64,000 nt of DNA from an uncultured Sphingomonas sp. (lineage in GTDB: Bacteria; Pseudomonadota; Alphaproteobacteria; Sphingomonadales; Sphingomonadaceae): assembly GCF_936927845.1 (NCBI RefSeq), contig NZ_CAKZHV010000057.1, positions 1-64,000 on the forward strand, read 5' to 3'. The notes under the pieces were generated by a model. The model searched no databases, had not been told where the DNA came from, and worked only from the letters and a program-made list of their open reading frames with translations. The position numbers were made by a program, and so were the translations under genes. Positions 34,180 to 43,670 of this stretch are shown here, piece by piece (position 1 is the stretch's first letter; every line of letters starts with the position of its first letter).

Positions 34180-35190
34180 GTGACCGATACGACCATCGAT
34201 CGTCCTGCCCCGACCAAGAGCGAACCCTTCGTCCGCCCGGACGTGCGCAACTTCCTCGATTACCTGAACAGCATTCCCGGGCCCAAGATGCACCAGCAGA
34301 CGCCGACGGAAGCGCGTGCGGTGTTCTACGCGATGAAGGACATCGCCGATCCGCCGGTGGGCGTGCTGGCGACGATCAAGGATCTGACGATCCCGGTCGA
34401 GGGCGGCAGCATCGCCGCACGGTTGTTCGACCCGCGCGAGACCCGCGAGCCCGGCCCAATGGTGGTGTTCTTCCACGGCGGCGGCTTCGTGATCGGCAAC
34501 ATCGACACGCATGCGAGCTTCACCGCCGAGATGGCGCGGCAGCTCGACCTGCCGGTCGTCTCGGTCGATTACCGGCTCGCGCCCGAAGCGAAATGGCCCG
34601 CGGCGCCCGACGATTGCGAGGCGGCAGCGCGCTGGGTCGCCTCCAATCCCGCGGAGCTCGGGCGTACCGCGACCGCGCTGGTGTTGTCGGGTGACAGCGC
34701 GGGCGGCACGCTGACCATCACCACCGCGATCGCGCTGCGCGACGAGCCGGCCGACGTGCCGGTGATCGTGCAGGCGCCGATCTACCCCGCCGCCGACATG
34801 ATGAAGGAATATCCGTCGTTCAGCGACTTCGCCGACGGGTATCTGCTGACGCGTGAAGGCATGATGTGGTTCGGCGAGCATTACGCGCCCGACCCGGACC
34901 ACCGGAAGGCGTCGCCGATGGGCGGTTCGCTCGCCGGGCTGCCACCGGCGGTGATCGTGACGGCCAGCCTGGACCCGATCCGCGACCAGGGCCGCGCTTA
35001 TGCCGCTGCGCTGATCCAGACGGGCGTGCCGGTCACCTTCCGCGAGGCGCGCGGCAACATCCACGGCTTCATCACGCTGCGTCAGGCCGTGCCGTCGAGC
35101 GCGGGGGACGTCGCGGCTTACCTGACGGCGGTAAAGGGCGCGATCGTCGAAGCGGAGGGTCAACGCGTCATGGCGCAGGCCGCGGGCTGA
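34180..35190 (+). CDS. Alpha/beta hydrolase of the hormone-sensitive lipase family
   Basis: This esterase-like enzyme of 336 residues has the HSL oxyanion motif HGGGF and the nucleophile elbow GDSAGG, followed by ASLDPIRDQG (catalytic Asp) and NIHGFI (catalytic His). An N-terminal cap of about 60 residues precedes the fold. GTG 34180 is well supported by AGGAG 7-8 nt upstream; the frame's earlier ATG lacks one. The natural ester is unknown. It is probably cytoplasmic, with no signal peptide. Confidence 0.9.
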   Translation: MTDTTIDRPAPTKSEPFVRPDVRNFLDYLNSIPGPKMHQQTPTEARAVFYAMKDIADPPVGVLATIKDLTIPVEGGSIAARLFDPRETREPGPMVVFFHGGGFVIGNIDTHASFTAEMARQLDLPVVSVDYRLAPEAKWPAAPDDCEAAARWVASNPAELGRTATALVLSGDSAGGTLTITTAIALRDEPADVPVIVQAPIYPAADMMKEYPSFSDFADGYLLTREGMMWFGEHYAPDPDHRKASPMGGSLAGLPPAVIVTASLDPIRDQGRAYAAALIQTGVPVTFREARGNIHGFITLRQAVPSSAGDVAAYLTAVKGAIVEAEGQRVMAQAAG

Positions 35191-35254
35191 CGATCAACGA
35201 AGCGATGCGCGTCAACGGTGGAGTCGGCGCGCGCCGGCTGGTAGGGAAGCGGGT

Positions 35255-35734
35255 ATGACCGATCCCGCTTCGCTTCCGTACCGCCCCTGCGCGGGCGTCA
35301 TGCTGATCAACCGCGACCATCACGTCTTCGTCGGGCAGCGGATCGATAACACGCTGGAAGCGTGGCAGATGCCGCAGGGCGGGATCGATCCCGGCGAGGA
35401 CGCGCAGGCAGCGGCGATCCGGGAACTCGGGGAAGAAACCGGCGTGACGCCCGACAAGGTCACGCTGGTCGCCGAGGCCGCCGACGAGCTGTTCTACGAT
35501 CTGCCACCCGAGCTGGTCGGCAAGGTGTGGAAGGGTAAGTACCGCGGCCAGCGCCAGCGCTGGTTCCTGTTCCGTTTCGAGGGCGAGGACAGCGACATCC
35601 GTATCGACACCGCACACCCGGAATTTCGCGCGTGGCGCTGGGCCGAGCCCGCCGACCTGCCGACGCTGATCGTTCCGTTCAAGCGCGCGCTGTACGAGGA
35701 TGTGCTCGCCGCGTTCGCGGATCATCTGAACTGA
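35255..35734 (+). CDS. rppH: RNA pyrophosphohydrolase (Nudix)
   Basis: RppH removes pyrophosphate or phosphate from the 5' end of triphosphorylated mRNA, opening it to RNase E-type decay. The Nudix box spans residues 42-64, with GGIDPGEDAQAAAIRELGEE containing the REx2EE core. The flanking AWQMPQGG and RGQRQRWFLFRFEGE are RppH hallmarks. Its 159 residues are standard. It lies alone between the esterase and the DUF481 gene. Confidence 0.94.
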   Translation: MTDPASLPYRPCAGVMLINRDHHVFVGQRIDNTLEAWQMPQGGIDPGEDAQAAAIRELGEETGVTPDKVTLVAEAADELFYDLPPELVGKVWKGKYRGQRQRWFLFRFEGEDSDIRIDTAHPEFRAWRWAEPADLPTLIVPFKRALYEDVLAAFADHLN

Positions 35735-35801
35735 CGGGCGGATCGTCGCCGATCGCCGCCGCGTCGGCTTCTCTTTCCCGCTTTCCTCCGACAAGACCAT
35801 T

Positions 35802-36698
35802 GTGCCGATGATCGCTGCGCTGCTCCTGTCCGCCGTCGCTGTCGACAACACGCCCGACACGATGGCGATACCGCCCACGATCCGCTCGATGCTCGACGCG
35901 GCGATGGCGTCGGGGGACGAGAACGCGGTCAACACGATCGTCAAATATGCGCGGCTCGCCGACCCTGCCTCCGGCGACGCGTCCTTGAAACTCGCCAGCG
36001 ACTGGCGCGAGGCGCGTGCCAGGGAGCGCAACGAGCGGCTGCGCGAGGCGTCTCCGCTCGAATTGTGGACGGGGCGTATCGAAGCGGGTGGCTTCGCATC
36101 GACCGGCAACACGCAGGTGACCGGGATCACCGGCACCGCCAATCTTCAGCGCGAGAGTCTGAACTGGCGCCACAAGCTGCGGCTGCAGGCCGATTATCAG
36201 CGCAATGCCGGCGTCACCAGCCGCGAGCATTATCTCGCCGCCTACGAGCCGAACTGGAAGATCGACGACCGCCTGTACCTGTACGGCAGCGCGCAATTCG
36301 AAGCCGATCGCTTCTTCGGCTATCACGAACGCTATTCGGCATCGTCGGGGGCGGGCTATAATGCGCTGCGCTCACCGGCGCTGACGCTCGACATCGAGGT
36401 GGGACCGGCGTTCCGTTACACGAACTTCACCGATGGGCGCTTGCAGAGCAGCCCTGCGGCACGCGGCAGCGTCGATCTGAACTGGAAATTGTCGCCCGGC
36501 GTGACCGTGAAACAGAATGCGTCCGCTTACGCCGAACGGTTCAACAGCACCGTGAGCAGCAACACCGCGCTGGCTGCCAAGCTGATCGGCCCTCTGTCGG
36601 CGCAGCTTTCGTACATGGTGCAATATGAGAGTGCGCCCCCCGAGGGTCGCGTTTCGACCGATACGACCAGTCGGGCGTCGATCGTGTACAGCTTCTAA
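35802..36698 (+). CDS. DUF481 outer-membrane beta-barrel protein (YdiY-like)
   Basis: A short hydrophobic N-terminus (MIAALLLSAVAVD) serves as signal. After a helical stretch (IVKYARLADPASGDASLKLASDWREARA) the sequence alternates in beta strands rich in aromatic residues (LWTGRIEAGGF, YLYGSAQFEADRFFGYHERY) and ends in Phe, the usual outer-membrane barrel terminus. This is the DUF481 pattern, known from salt-induced outer membrane proteins. Function unknown. The start may be GTG 35802 or ATG 35808. Confidence 0.82.
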   Translation: MPMIAALLLSAVAVDNTPDTMAIPPTIRSMLDAAMASGDENAVNTIVKYARLADPASGDASLKLASDWREARARERNERLREASPLELWTGRIEAGGFASTGNTQVTGITGTANLQRESLNWRHKLRLQADYQRNAGVTSREHYLAAYEPNWKIDDRLYLYGSAQFEADRFFGYHERYSASSGAGYNALRSPALTLDIEVGPAFRYTNFTDGRLQSSPAARGSVDLNWKLSPGVTVKQNASAYAERFNSTVSSNTALAAKLIGPLSAQLSYMVQYESAPPEGRVSTDTTSRASIVYSF

Positions 36699-36808
36699 CC
36701 GACACGAACCGTTCGATCCAAGCATCTGTTATTGCGCGAGAGTTAGTACGCACCGAGTGCTCCTACGCGACGGTCGCATTTGTAACTAGATCACGCTAGG
36801 CTGCGGGT

Positions 36809-38011
36809 GTGACGGAGAGACATGACGATCGAGCATTGACCGAGCGGATCGACGCAGCGGCGTTGCTCGCGCGGACGCAATCGTGGAGCGCGATCAACAG
36901 CGGAACGCGCAACCTGGCCGGTCTCGCCACGGTCGCGGCGCTGCTCGCCGATGACTTCTCGATCCTTCCTGGCTGCTTGTCGCTCGTCGAGGGTGACGAG
37001 GCTGAGAGCGTCGGCGCGGACGGAACGGTGACGCGGCTGACGCACGGGCGCCACCTGCGTCTGGTCGTGCGACCCAAGGCACCGATCCAGATGCTGTTCA
37101 CCGGGCATATGGACACCGTCTATCCGGTCGATCACGCCTTTCAGGCGCTGACGTGGCGCGACGACAATGTGCTGAACGGACCCGGCGTCGCCGACATGAA
37201 GGGTGGATTGTCGGTACTGCTCGAAGCGCTGCGGGTGATCGAAGCATCGGGCATGCCTGACCTCGGCTACGAGGTGTTGATCAACGCCGACGAGGAAACG
37301 GGTTCCTTTTCATCCGCGCGGCTGATCGCCGATGCGGCGCGGGGCAAGCACGCTGCGCTGACCTATGAGCCGGCGCTGCCCGACGGCACGCTCGCCGGGG
37401 CGCGGGGTGGAACGGGCAATTTCTCGATCCTCGTGCGCGGGCGATCGGCGCACGCGGGGCGCAATCCCGAGGACGGTCGCAATGCGATCGTCGCGGCGAG
37501 CGAGATCGCGCTGCGACTGCACGATGCGCGCGGCCCGCGGCTCGCGGTGAACCCCGCCCGGATCGACGGCGGCGGGCCCAACAACGTCGTGCCGGACACC
37601 GCCGTCCTGCGCGTGAACTTCCGCCCGGGTGACACCGCCGAGATCGATCGCGCCCGAACGCTGATCGACACGGTGGCCGGTCAAGTCGCGGGCCGCCACG
37701 ACGTGCAGGTCGAGGTCCACGGCGGCTTCAATCGCCCGCCCAAGCCGGTCGACGCGGGCGCGGCGCGGTTGTTCGCGCTGGTGAAGGACAGCGGATCGGC
37801 GCTCGGTCTCGACATCGCGTGGCGCGACACCGGTGGTGTGTGCGACGGCAACAACATTGCGGCGGCGGGCGTGCCGGTCGTCGACACGATGGGTGCGCGC
37901 GGCGGCGCGATCCACTCAGCCGACGAATTTCTGCTGGTCGACAGCCTGGCCGAACGCGCCGCTCTGTCCGCGCTGACCATCGCCCGCATTGCCGAGGGAG
38001 CCCTTCTTTGA
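36809..38011 (+). CDS. M20-family metallopeptidase/deacylase in the ast operon
   Basis: This zinc-dependent hydrolase of 400 residues resembles carboxypeptidase G2. Zinc ligands are in FTGHMDTVYP, NGPGVADMKGG, NADEETG (catalytic Glu-Glu) and YEPALPDG, with a late GAIHSADEFLL supplying a His. M20 enzymes cleave N-acyl or peptide bonds of amino acids. The stop overlaps astA as TTGA, so it belongs to the arginine succinyltransferase unit and may supply the missing desuccinylase step. GTG 36809 is used. Confidence 0.9.
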   Translation: MTERHDDRALTERIDAAALLARTQSWSAINSGTRNLAGLATVAALLADDFSILPGCLSLVEGDEAESVGADGTVTRLTHGRHLRLVVRPKAPIQMLFTGHMDTVYPVDHAFQALTWRDDNVLNGPGVADMKGGLSVLLEALRVIEASGMPDLGYEVLINADEETGSFSSARLIADAARGKHAALTYEPALPDGTLAGARGGTGNFSILVRGRSAHAGRNPEDGRNAIVAASEIALRLHDARGPRLAVNPARIDGGGPNNVVPDTAVLRVNFRPGDTAEIDRARTLIDTVAGQVAGRHDVQVEVHGGFNRPPKPVDAGAARLFALVKDSGSALGLDIAWRDTGGVCDGNNIAAAGVPVVDTMGARGGAIHSADEFLLVDSLAERAALSALTIARIAEGALL

Positions 38012-39024
38012 CGTTCGTTGTCCGCGCCGCCACCGAGGCCGATCTGCCGCACCTGTACGAGATGGCGAAGCTGACGGGCGGCGGCTTCACCAATTTGCCG
38101 CCCGATCGCAAAGCCTTGTCAGCCAAACTTGCGCGCAGCCGCGAGGCGTTCGCGCGTGAAGATGGTCCAGTCACCGACGAGCTGTTCGTTCTCATTCTGG
38201 AGAATACCGCGACGCGTGAGGTGCGCGGCACGTGCCAGATCTTCACCATGGTGGGGCAGCAGCACCCTTTCTACAGCTATCGCATCGGCATGCTGACGCA
38301 GCACAGCCGCGAGCTCGACCGGACGTTCCGTGCCGAGATGCTGACGCTGACGACCGATCTGGAAGGGTGCAGCGAGGTCGGCGGCCTGTTCCTCCACCCG
38401 AACGAGCGCGCTGGTGGGTTGGGGCTTTTGCTGGCACGCGCGCGCTACCTGTTCATCGCGATGCACCGCGCGCGCTTCGCGCCGCGCATCCTGGCGGAGC
38501 TGCGCGGGTTGATCGACGAGGCGGGCGGCTCGCCGTTCTGGGACGGCCTTGCCGGGCGCTTCTTCGGCATGAATTTCCAAGCCGCGGATGAGTTCAACGC
38601 GATCAACGGCCATCAATTCATCGCCGATCTGATGCCCAAGCACCCGATCTACACCGCCATGTTGTCCGACACCGCGCGCGCCGCGATCGGCAAGCCGCAT
38701 CCGAGCGGTCGGGCGGCGATGCGGATGCTGGAAAACGAGGGCTTCGCGTTCGAGAATTACGTCGACATCTTCGATGGCGGCCCGACGATGACCGCGCGCA
38801 CCGACGCGGTGCGCAGCATCCGCGATGCGCACCAGACGCGCGTGGTCGCGATCGACGGTGAACCCGGCGAGCAGGCGCTGGTGGCGAGCGGAACGCTTGC
38901 CGACTTCCGCTGCGCCTATGGCGAGGTGCGCGAATGCGGCGAGGGTGTGATCCTGGCGCGGTCCTGCGCCGATACGCTGGGCGTCGCCGAGGACGCGACG
39001 ATCACGCACGTCGGTCGGCTGTGA
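38008..39024 (+). CDS. astA: Arginine N-succinyltransferase
   Basis: AstA transfers succinyl from succinyl-CoA to the arginine alpha-amine, starting the AST pathway of arginine use as a nitrogen source. Family features include the GNAT-like start FVVRAATEADLPHLYEMA and the segments GGFTNLPPDR, EVGGLFLHPNERAGGLG and FWDGLAGRFFGMNF, plus KHPIYTAMLS. Its 338 residues are normal. TTG 38008 overlaps the M20 stop. Confidence 0.94.
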   Translation: MTFVVRAATEADLPHLYEMAKLTGGGFTNLPPDRKALSAKLARSREAFAREDGPVTDELFVLILENTATREVRGTCQIFTMVGQQHPFYSYRIGMLTQHSRELDRTFRAEMLTLTTDLEGCSEVGGLFLHPNERAGGLGLLLARARYLFIAMHRARFAPRILAELRGLIDEAGGSPFWDGLAGRFFGMNFQAADEFNAINGHQFIADLMPKHPIYTAMLSDTARAAIGKPHPSGRAAMRMLENEGFAFENYVDIFDGGPTMTARTDAVRSIRDAHQTRVVAIDGEPGEQALVASGTLADFRCAYGEVRECGEGVILARSCADTLGVAEDATITHVGRL

Positions 39025-39029
39025 CGACC

Positions 39030-40280
39030 ATGCGCGAGATCAACTTCGATGGCATCATCGGTCCGACGCACAATTATGCCGGACTAAGCCCCGGCAATCT
39101 CGCCGCGACCAGCAACGCCGGAGCCGTTGCGCATCCCCGTGCCGCAGCATTGCAAGGCATCGCGAAGATGCGGGCCAATCTGGCGCTCGGTCTGGTGCAA
39201 GGCGTGCTGCTGCCACACCGCCGGCCCGATCACCGCTGGCTGTCCGCGCTTCATACCGACTATGCCGCGGCCGACGCGCACCTGCAGGCGCGCGCGCTCT
39301 CGGCCTCAGCGATGTGGGCGGCGAATGCGGCAACGGTCTCGCCCGCGCCCGACTGCGCCGACGGACGCTGTCACCTGAGCGTCGCCAACCTCGTCACCAT
39401 GCCGCACCGCAGCCACGAATGGCCCGACACGCTGGCGCAGCTTCGTATCGCCTTCGCGCACGACGCATTCCGCGTCCACGCGCCCGTCCCCGCCCCGTTC
39501 GGCGACGAGGGCGCGGCCAATCACATGCGGCTATGCGCCGCGCACGATGCGGCAGGCGTCGAGATCTTCGTGTATGGCGTCTCAGGCGGTCCTTTCCCGG
39601 CACGCCAGCATATGGAGGCGAGCCGCGCGATCGCGCGCGGGCACCGGCTCGACCCTGCACGGACGTTGTTCGTCGAGCAATCGAGCGCGGCGATCGCGGC
39701 TGGCGCGTTCCACAACGACGTTGTCGCGGTCGCGAACGAGCGGACGCTGTTCGCGCATGAACAAGCCTTCGCCGATCGCGACGGCTTCTTCACGCAACTG
39801 CGCGGGCTCATGCCCGAGGTCGAGATCGTCGAGGTGCCGGCCGACCAGGTGAGCCTGGCCGACGCGATCGGTTCCTACCTTTTCAACGCGCAACTGGTCA
39901 CGGCGGCAAGCGGCGAGCAGGTGTTGATCGTGCCGCAGGAGGTACGCGACCATCCGCGCACGTGGCAGTGGCTGCGCGAGCATCTGGCCGGCAACGGGCC
40001 GATCCGCCGGGTCGAGGTGGTCGACGTACGCGAATCGATGGCGAACGGCGGCGGTCCCGCGTGCCTGCGGCTGCGCGTGGTGTGCGATCCGGACACGGTC
40101 GACCCGCGCTTCCTGGTCGACGATGCCAAGCTCGACCGGATCGCCGCGGTCGTGTCATCGCACTGGCCCGAGGCAATCGCACCCGAGCAGATCGGCGACC
40201 CAGCGCTGATCCAGCAGGTGGAGCAGGCACGCGCGGCACTGTTTCGCGCGCTCGATCTTGTCGGCTTAATTGACAGTTAA
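39030..40280 (+). CDS. astB: N-succinylarginine dihydrolase
   Basis: AstB hydrolyses N-succinylarginine to N-succinylornithine, ammonia and CO2, the second AST step. It is a guanidino-modifying enzyme with the start INFDGIIGPTHNYAGLSPGN and the catalytic Cys in GGGPACLRLRVV. The conserved MPHRSHEWPD and FHNDVVAVANE segments hold the His. Its 416 residues are normal. A GTG at 39021 overlaps astA by GTGA; I prefer ATG 39030, which matches family starts. Confidence 0.94.
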   Translation: MREINFDGIIGPTHNYAGLSPGNLAATSNAGAVAHPRAAALQGIAKMRANLALGLVQGVLLPHRRPDHRWLSALHTDYAAADAHLQARALSASAMWAANAATVSPAPDCADGRCHLSVANLVTMPHRSHEWPDTLAQLRIAFAHDAFRVHAPVPAPFGDEGAANHMRLCAAHDAAGVEIFVYGVSGGPFPARQHMEASRAIARGHRLDPARTLFVEQSSAAIAAGAFHNDVVAVANERTLFAHEQAFADRDGFFTQLRGLMPEVEIVEVPADQVSLADAIGSYLFNAQLVTAASGEQVLIVPQEVRDHPRTWQWLREHLAGNGPIRRVEVVDVRESMANGGGPACLRLRVVCDPDTVDPRFLVDDAKLDRIAAVVSSHWPEAIAPEQIGDPALIQQVEQARAALFRALDLVGLIDS

Positions 40281-40345
40281 CCAACAACGATAACGCCGAA
40301 ATGGCGGGAAACCGCGGTTGGCGTGTATTTTGCGTAACGGCAGGT

Positions 40346-40564
40346 ATGTGGAGCCGCATCGCACGCCTGTTCGTCATCAAGACCAAGTTCGAGGCGTTCC
40401 TCGTCATCTACGGCCTGGGCGCGGGGGCGGTTGAGCGCGGTATGCACTACCGCAGCTTGTACCCCGGCGTTCAAGGATGGCTGCTGTTCGGCGCCTGCAC
40501 GATCGCGGTGTTCATGGCGGGCGCAAAGATCATCGAGGCGGTGGAGCGTAGCGCAAGCGATTAA
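40346..40564 (+). CDS. Small inner-membrane protein (72 aa)
   Basis: MWSRIARLFVIKTKFEAFLVIYGLG shows a basic start and a first hydrophobic segment, and a second follows (WLLFGACTIAVFMAGAKII). The loop between them contains GAGAVERGMHYRSLYPG, so two helices are likely. The ATG at 40346 has a weak upstream GGCAGG; a longer reading from 40301 begins in non-coding sequence. I recognise no named family. It lies 65 bp after astB and may be read through from it. Confidence 0.65.
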   Translation: MWSRIARLFVIKTKFEAFLVIYGLGAGAVERGMHYRSLYPGVQGWLLFGACTIAVFMAGAKIIEAVERSASD

Positions 40565-40619
40565 GCGCCTGCGCCGCATGCTGGCTCGCGTCACGCCGCC
40601 GAACACCGTCGACACGAAA

Positions 40620-40645
40620 AAGCCGGGTCATTGCTGACCCGGCTT
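40620..40645 (-). terminator. Rho-independent terminator of tRNA-Arg
   Basis: There is a perfect 11-bp stem (aagccgggtca / tgacccggctt) with a 4-nt loop. On the minus strand it is followed by five T (from AAAAA at 40617-40621). It lies 48 bp beyond the tRNA-Arg 3' end. It may also stop plus-strand transcription from the small membrane protein gene. Confidence 0.8.
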
Positions 40646-40692
40646 CGTCCATCCTCACGATGGTTTTTCCAGCCAGTTCTTCAAGAGAAGAA

Positions 40693-40769
40693 TGGCGCGC
40701 CCGGAACGATTCGAACGTCCGACCCTCAGATTCGTAGTCTGATGCTCTATCCAGCTGAGCTACGGGCGC
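40693..40769 (-). tRNA. tRNA-Arg (anticodon ACG)
   Basis: The acceptor GCGCCCG pairs with CGGGCGC, with a G discriminator and an encoded CCA. The D arm is GCTCAGCTGGATAGAGC, the anticodon stem is TCAGA/TCTGA around CTACGAA (ACG, normally edited to ICG by TadA), and the T loop is GTTCGAATC. It reads CGN arginine codons. Confidence 0.96.
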
Positions 40770-40853
40770 CCTGTGGAGGCGCGCTGATACGAGGGCTTTT
40801 TCGAGCGCGCAAGTGCGTTGCGCACTTTTCTGGAAGATTTTATCGCACCCGTC

Positions 40854-41369
40854 ATGTCGCACCCACTTGCCCGTCCGCCGCTGCTGCTCTGCGCTGCCCT
40901 TGCCACGCTCTCGGGCTGCGCCGTGCCGGAGGGGCCCTATCCGTCGCTTGCCCCGCGCGCGGCGGAGAAGCTGGGGTTCGACGAACCGGCGGTGGCGCCG
41001 CCCGCGCCGGTCGCCCCCGATCCGGCGCTCGACGCGAAGCTGGCAAGCAACGCGCGCGACCGCGCGGCCGCGACGCAGGCGTTCGATGCGGGCGCGGCAC
41101 GGGCGGAGCGGCTGGCGCGCGCGGCGCGTGGTGCCAAGGCCGGCAGCGATCGCTGGCTCGACGCGCAAACCGCGCTCGCCGAACTCGACGCGGCGCGGGC
41201 CCGGCATCAGGACGCAGTCGGCGTGTTGGAGGATCTGGCCGCGACGCGGGCGCAGGCGCTCGAGCCCGCCTACCCCGCGCTCGAACAGGCACTGACCACC
41301 GCGCGCGCCACGAGCAGTGCGCAGACGCGCCGCATCGACGCCATCGCCGCGAGGCTCGCCCCCGCCTGA
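40854..41369 (+). CDS. Putative lipoprotein with helical, coiled-coil-like body
   Basis: The signal peptide PLLLCAALATLSGC carries a lipobox LSGC with Cys22, so it is likely an envelope lipoprotein. After a Pro/Ala-rich linker the rest is Ala-rich helix with heptad-like spacing (DRAAATQAFDAGAARAERLAR, then AQTALAELDAARARHQDAVGVL), suggesting a coiled coil. Its 171 residues match no family I recognise. The ATG at 40854 is chosen because it places the signal peptide at the N-terminus. Confidence 0.7.
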   Translation: MSHPLARPPLLLCAALATLSGCAVPEGPYPSLAPRAAEKLGFDEPAVAPPAPVAPDPALDAKLASNARDRAAATQAFDAGAARAERLARAARGAKAGSDRWLDAQTALAELDAARARHQDAVGVLEDLAATRAQALEPAYPALEQALTTARATSSAQTRRIDAIAARLAPA

Positions 41370-41373
41370 CGGA

Positions 41374-43575
41374 TCAGAAGCGCAGCAGCGGCAGGATCGT
41401 CCCGTAATCGTCGCTCCACGCGGCGAAGCCGGGACGCGGGCGGATCGGACGCCAAGCGGCATCACGCGCGTGCACCGCGTCGAAGACGGTCGGATCGCGC
41501 GTCATCATCACCCAGGACGATAGACTCGCATCCTCCTCGAACGGATCGGGCGTGAAATCGAGGATTGCTGCCTGCCACCCGCGCGCCTTTGCCGCGGCCG
41601 CGACCACGGGTACGAGGTTGATGAAGCGGTTGGAGATATGCACCGCGAGCACGCCGCGCCGGTCGAGCACACGCCCGTACGTGTCGAACGCCTCCAGCGT
41701 CAGCAGATGCATCGGCACCGCATCGGACGAGAATGCATCGAGCGCGAGCACGTCGAGCGTATCGGTCGCCTGCCGTTCCAGGCTCAACCGCGCATCACCG
41801 AGCACGATCCGGGCATCGGGTGCGCAGCGGCGAAGAAAGGTGAAATGCCGCCCCTGCGCGATACGAACCATTGCCGGATCGATCTCGTAGAATCGCCAGC
41901 GCTGACCCGGTTGATGGTAGCAGGCAAGCGTGCCGGTCCCCAGCCCGACCACCCCGATCCGCGCGCCCGTGCCGTACAAGGCGGGCGCGAGCGTCATGAC
42001 GCGGCCAATACCAGAACCAGGAACGTAGTACGTGGTCGGGGTACGCTCGCGCGCGGGGCTGCCGGCCTGTTGGATGCCGTGAACGGTGCTGCCATGCACC
42101 AGCACGTGGCGGCGCGGTGCGTCGTTCAGCGTGTACACGCCGAAGTAGCTGCGTATGCGCGCGCCCGGATCAAGCGACAGCGAGAGCGAGCGCATGCCGC
42201 CGAACAGCATCAACCCGCAGGCGAGCACCAGCAGGAACGGCCGGCGCGCGCCAACCGACAGGATGCCGAACAGCGCGACGACGGCGAACAACAGGGTGAA
42301 ATGCGGATTAACCCCCGACGCGGCCTCTGGACCGCTGGTCAGCACGAACAGTGTCGCGAACACCAGCACGTATACCGCCATCGCGACCAGCCGCGATTTG
42401 GGTGTGAGCCAGACCCGCGCAATCTGTTGCGCGAGGAAGGTCTGCGGCATCAGCACACCGGTGGCGAGGATCAGGATCGGATATTCCCAGGTCCAGTCGA
42501 AGATGACCGGCGCGACCAGCCCGGCGAACACGCCGCCCAGCGCGCCGCCGGTCGACATGGCGAGATAGAAGCTCGTCAACTGCGCGGGCGGCGGTCGCAG
42601 CCGGTAGAGCCGCGTGTGCAGCGCGACTGAGGCCACGAACAGGACCATCAACGCGATGCCCACCGCCAGCAGCGCGGCATCGGTGAACCCGCCCATCAGG
42701 ATGCCGCCGAACACGACCAGGGTGATCGGCGCATAACGCGTGATCGCGTCGGCGAGCGCGCGGTTGGCGGCGAAAGCGACCGAGAAACTGAGCAGGTAGA
42801 GCGCGAGCGGCAGCACCCATAACAGCGGCATCGCCAGCAGATCGGTGCTGATGAACGTGCTGGTGGCGAGCATCAGCCCCGAGGGCACCAGCCCCAGCAC
42901 CATCCACGTCAACCAGCGCTTCGCACCCGGTGACGCGGCGTCACGCGGCGGGAGGGCGAGCGCGGGCTGCTCCGCGACCCGTGGCAGATAACGCGTGCAG
43001 GCGACGACCAGAACGACGAGCAGGATGTAGCCCGCGCTCCACAGCCAACGCTGCGCGGTGACCGGAAGCATCGGCTCGACCAGCAGCGGGAATGCGAGCA
43101 GTCCGACGAAACTGCCGATGTTCGACGCGGCATAGAGCGCGTACGGATCCTCGCCCGGCCGCGCCAGCGCGAACCAGCGCTGCACGAGCGGCGCCTGCGC
43201 CGACACGGCGAAGAACAGCGGACCGATCGAGATCGCGAACAGGTAGGGCACCCACAAGGCGGGCTCCGCACCGGGGGGAAGGATGCGATCGGCGAGCCCG
43301 ATCGGCAGGAACGTCGCCGCGGCGACGAGCACCAACAGGTGCACCAGTCCCTGCCCGCGCGGGCTCAAGCGTCCGAGCAGGTGCGCATAAGCGTAGCCGC
43401 CGAGCAGCAGCGCCTGGTAAACCAGCATGGCGGAGTTCCACACCGCCGGCGCACCACCCAGCCGCGGCAGCGCGATCCGCGCGATCATCGGCTGGACGAG
43501 GAACAGCAGGAACGACCCCGTCAGGATCGTCGCGATGAACAGCCAGCGCGATCCGCGCGGGGGAACAGCAACCAT
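41374..43575 (-). CDS. Fused membrane/spermidine-synthase-like protein
   Basis: The N-terminal two thirds (about residues 1-430) holds ten or more hydrophobic helices with the conserved start FLLFLVQPMIARIALPRLGG and the pattern GGLGGVFAGL-like (GGALGGVFAGLVAPVIFDW). The C-terminal third is a spermidine-synthase fold with the SAM/dcSAM site GVVGLGTGTLACYHQPGQ and acidic motifs FYEIDPAMVRIA, LGDARLSLE and ALDAFSSDAVP. Such fusions are widespread but unassigned; polyamine synthesis is not shown. No speA or speD homologue adjoins. Confidence 0.85.
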   Translation of the reverse strand: MVAVPPRGSRWLFIATILTGSFLLFLVQPMIARIALPRLGGAPAVWNSAMLVYQALLLGGYAYAHLLGRLSPRGQGLVHLLVLVAAATFLPIGLADRILPPGAEPALWVPYLFAISIGPLFFAVSAQAPLVQRWFALARPGEDPYALYAASNIGSFVGLLAFPLLVEPMLPVTAQRWLWSAGYILLVVLVVACTRYLPRVAEQPALALPPRDAASPGAKRWLTWMVLGLVPSGLMLATSTFISTDLLAMPLLWVLPLALYLLSFSVAFAANRALADAITRYAPITLVVFGGILMGGFTDAALLAVGIALMVLFVASVALHTRLYRLRPPPAQLTSFYLAMSTGGALGGVFAGLVAPVIFDWTWEYPILILATGVLMPQTFLAQQIARVWLTPKSRLVAMAVYVLVFATLFVLTSGPEAASGVNPHFTLLFAVVALFGILSVGARRPFLLVLACGLMLFGGMRSLSLSLDPGARIRSYFGVYTLNDAPRRHVLVHGSTVHGIQQAGSPARERTPTTYYVPGSGIGRVMTLAPALYGTGARIGVVGLGTGTLACYHQPGQRWRFYEIDPAMVRIAQGRHFTFLRRCAPDARIVLGDARLSLERQATDTLDVLALDAFSSDAVPMHLLTLEAFDTYGRVLDRRGVLAVHISNRFINLVPVVAAAAKARGWQAAILDFTPDPFEEDASLSSWVMMTRDPTVFDAVHARDAAWRPIRPRPGFAAWSDDYGTILPLLRF

Positions 43576-43670
43576 GCGAGCCTTTCAGAGCCGAACCGCG
43601 GCCGGACGAGCGATCTACCTAGCTGCCGGATGGTTAACGCCGGTGAAACGTCGTGTCCCCCGTCGCTCCA

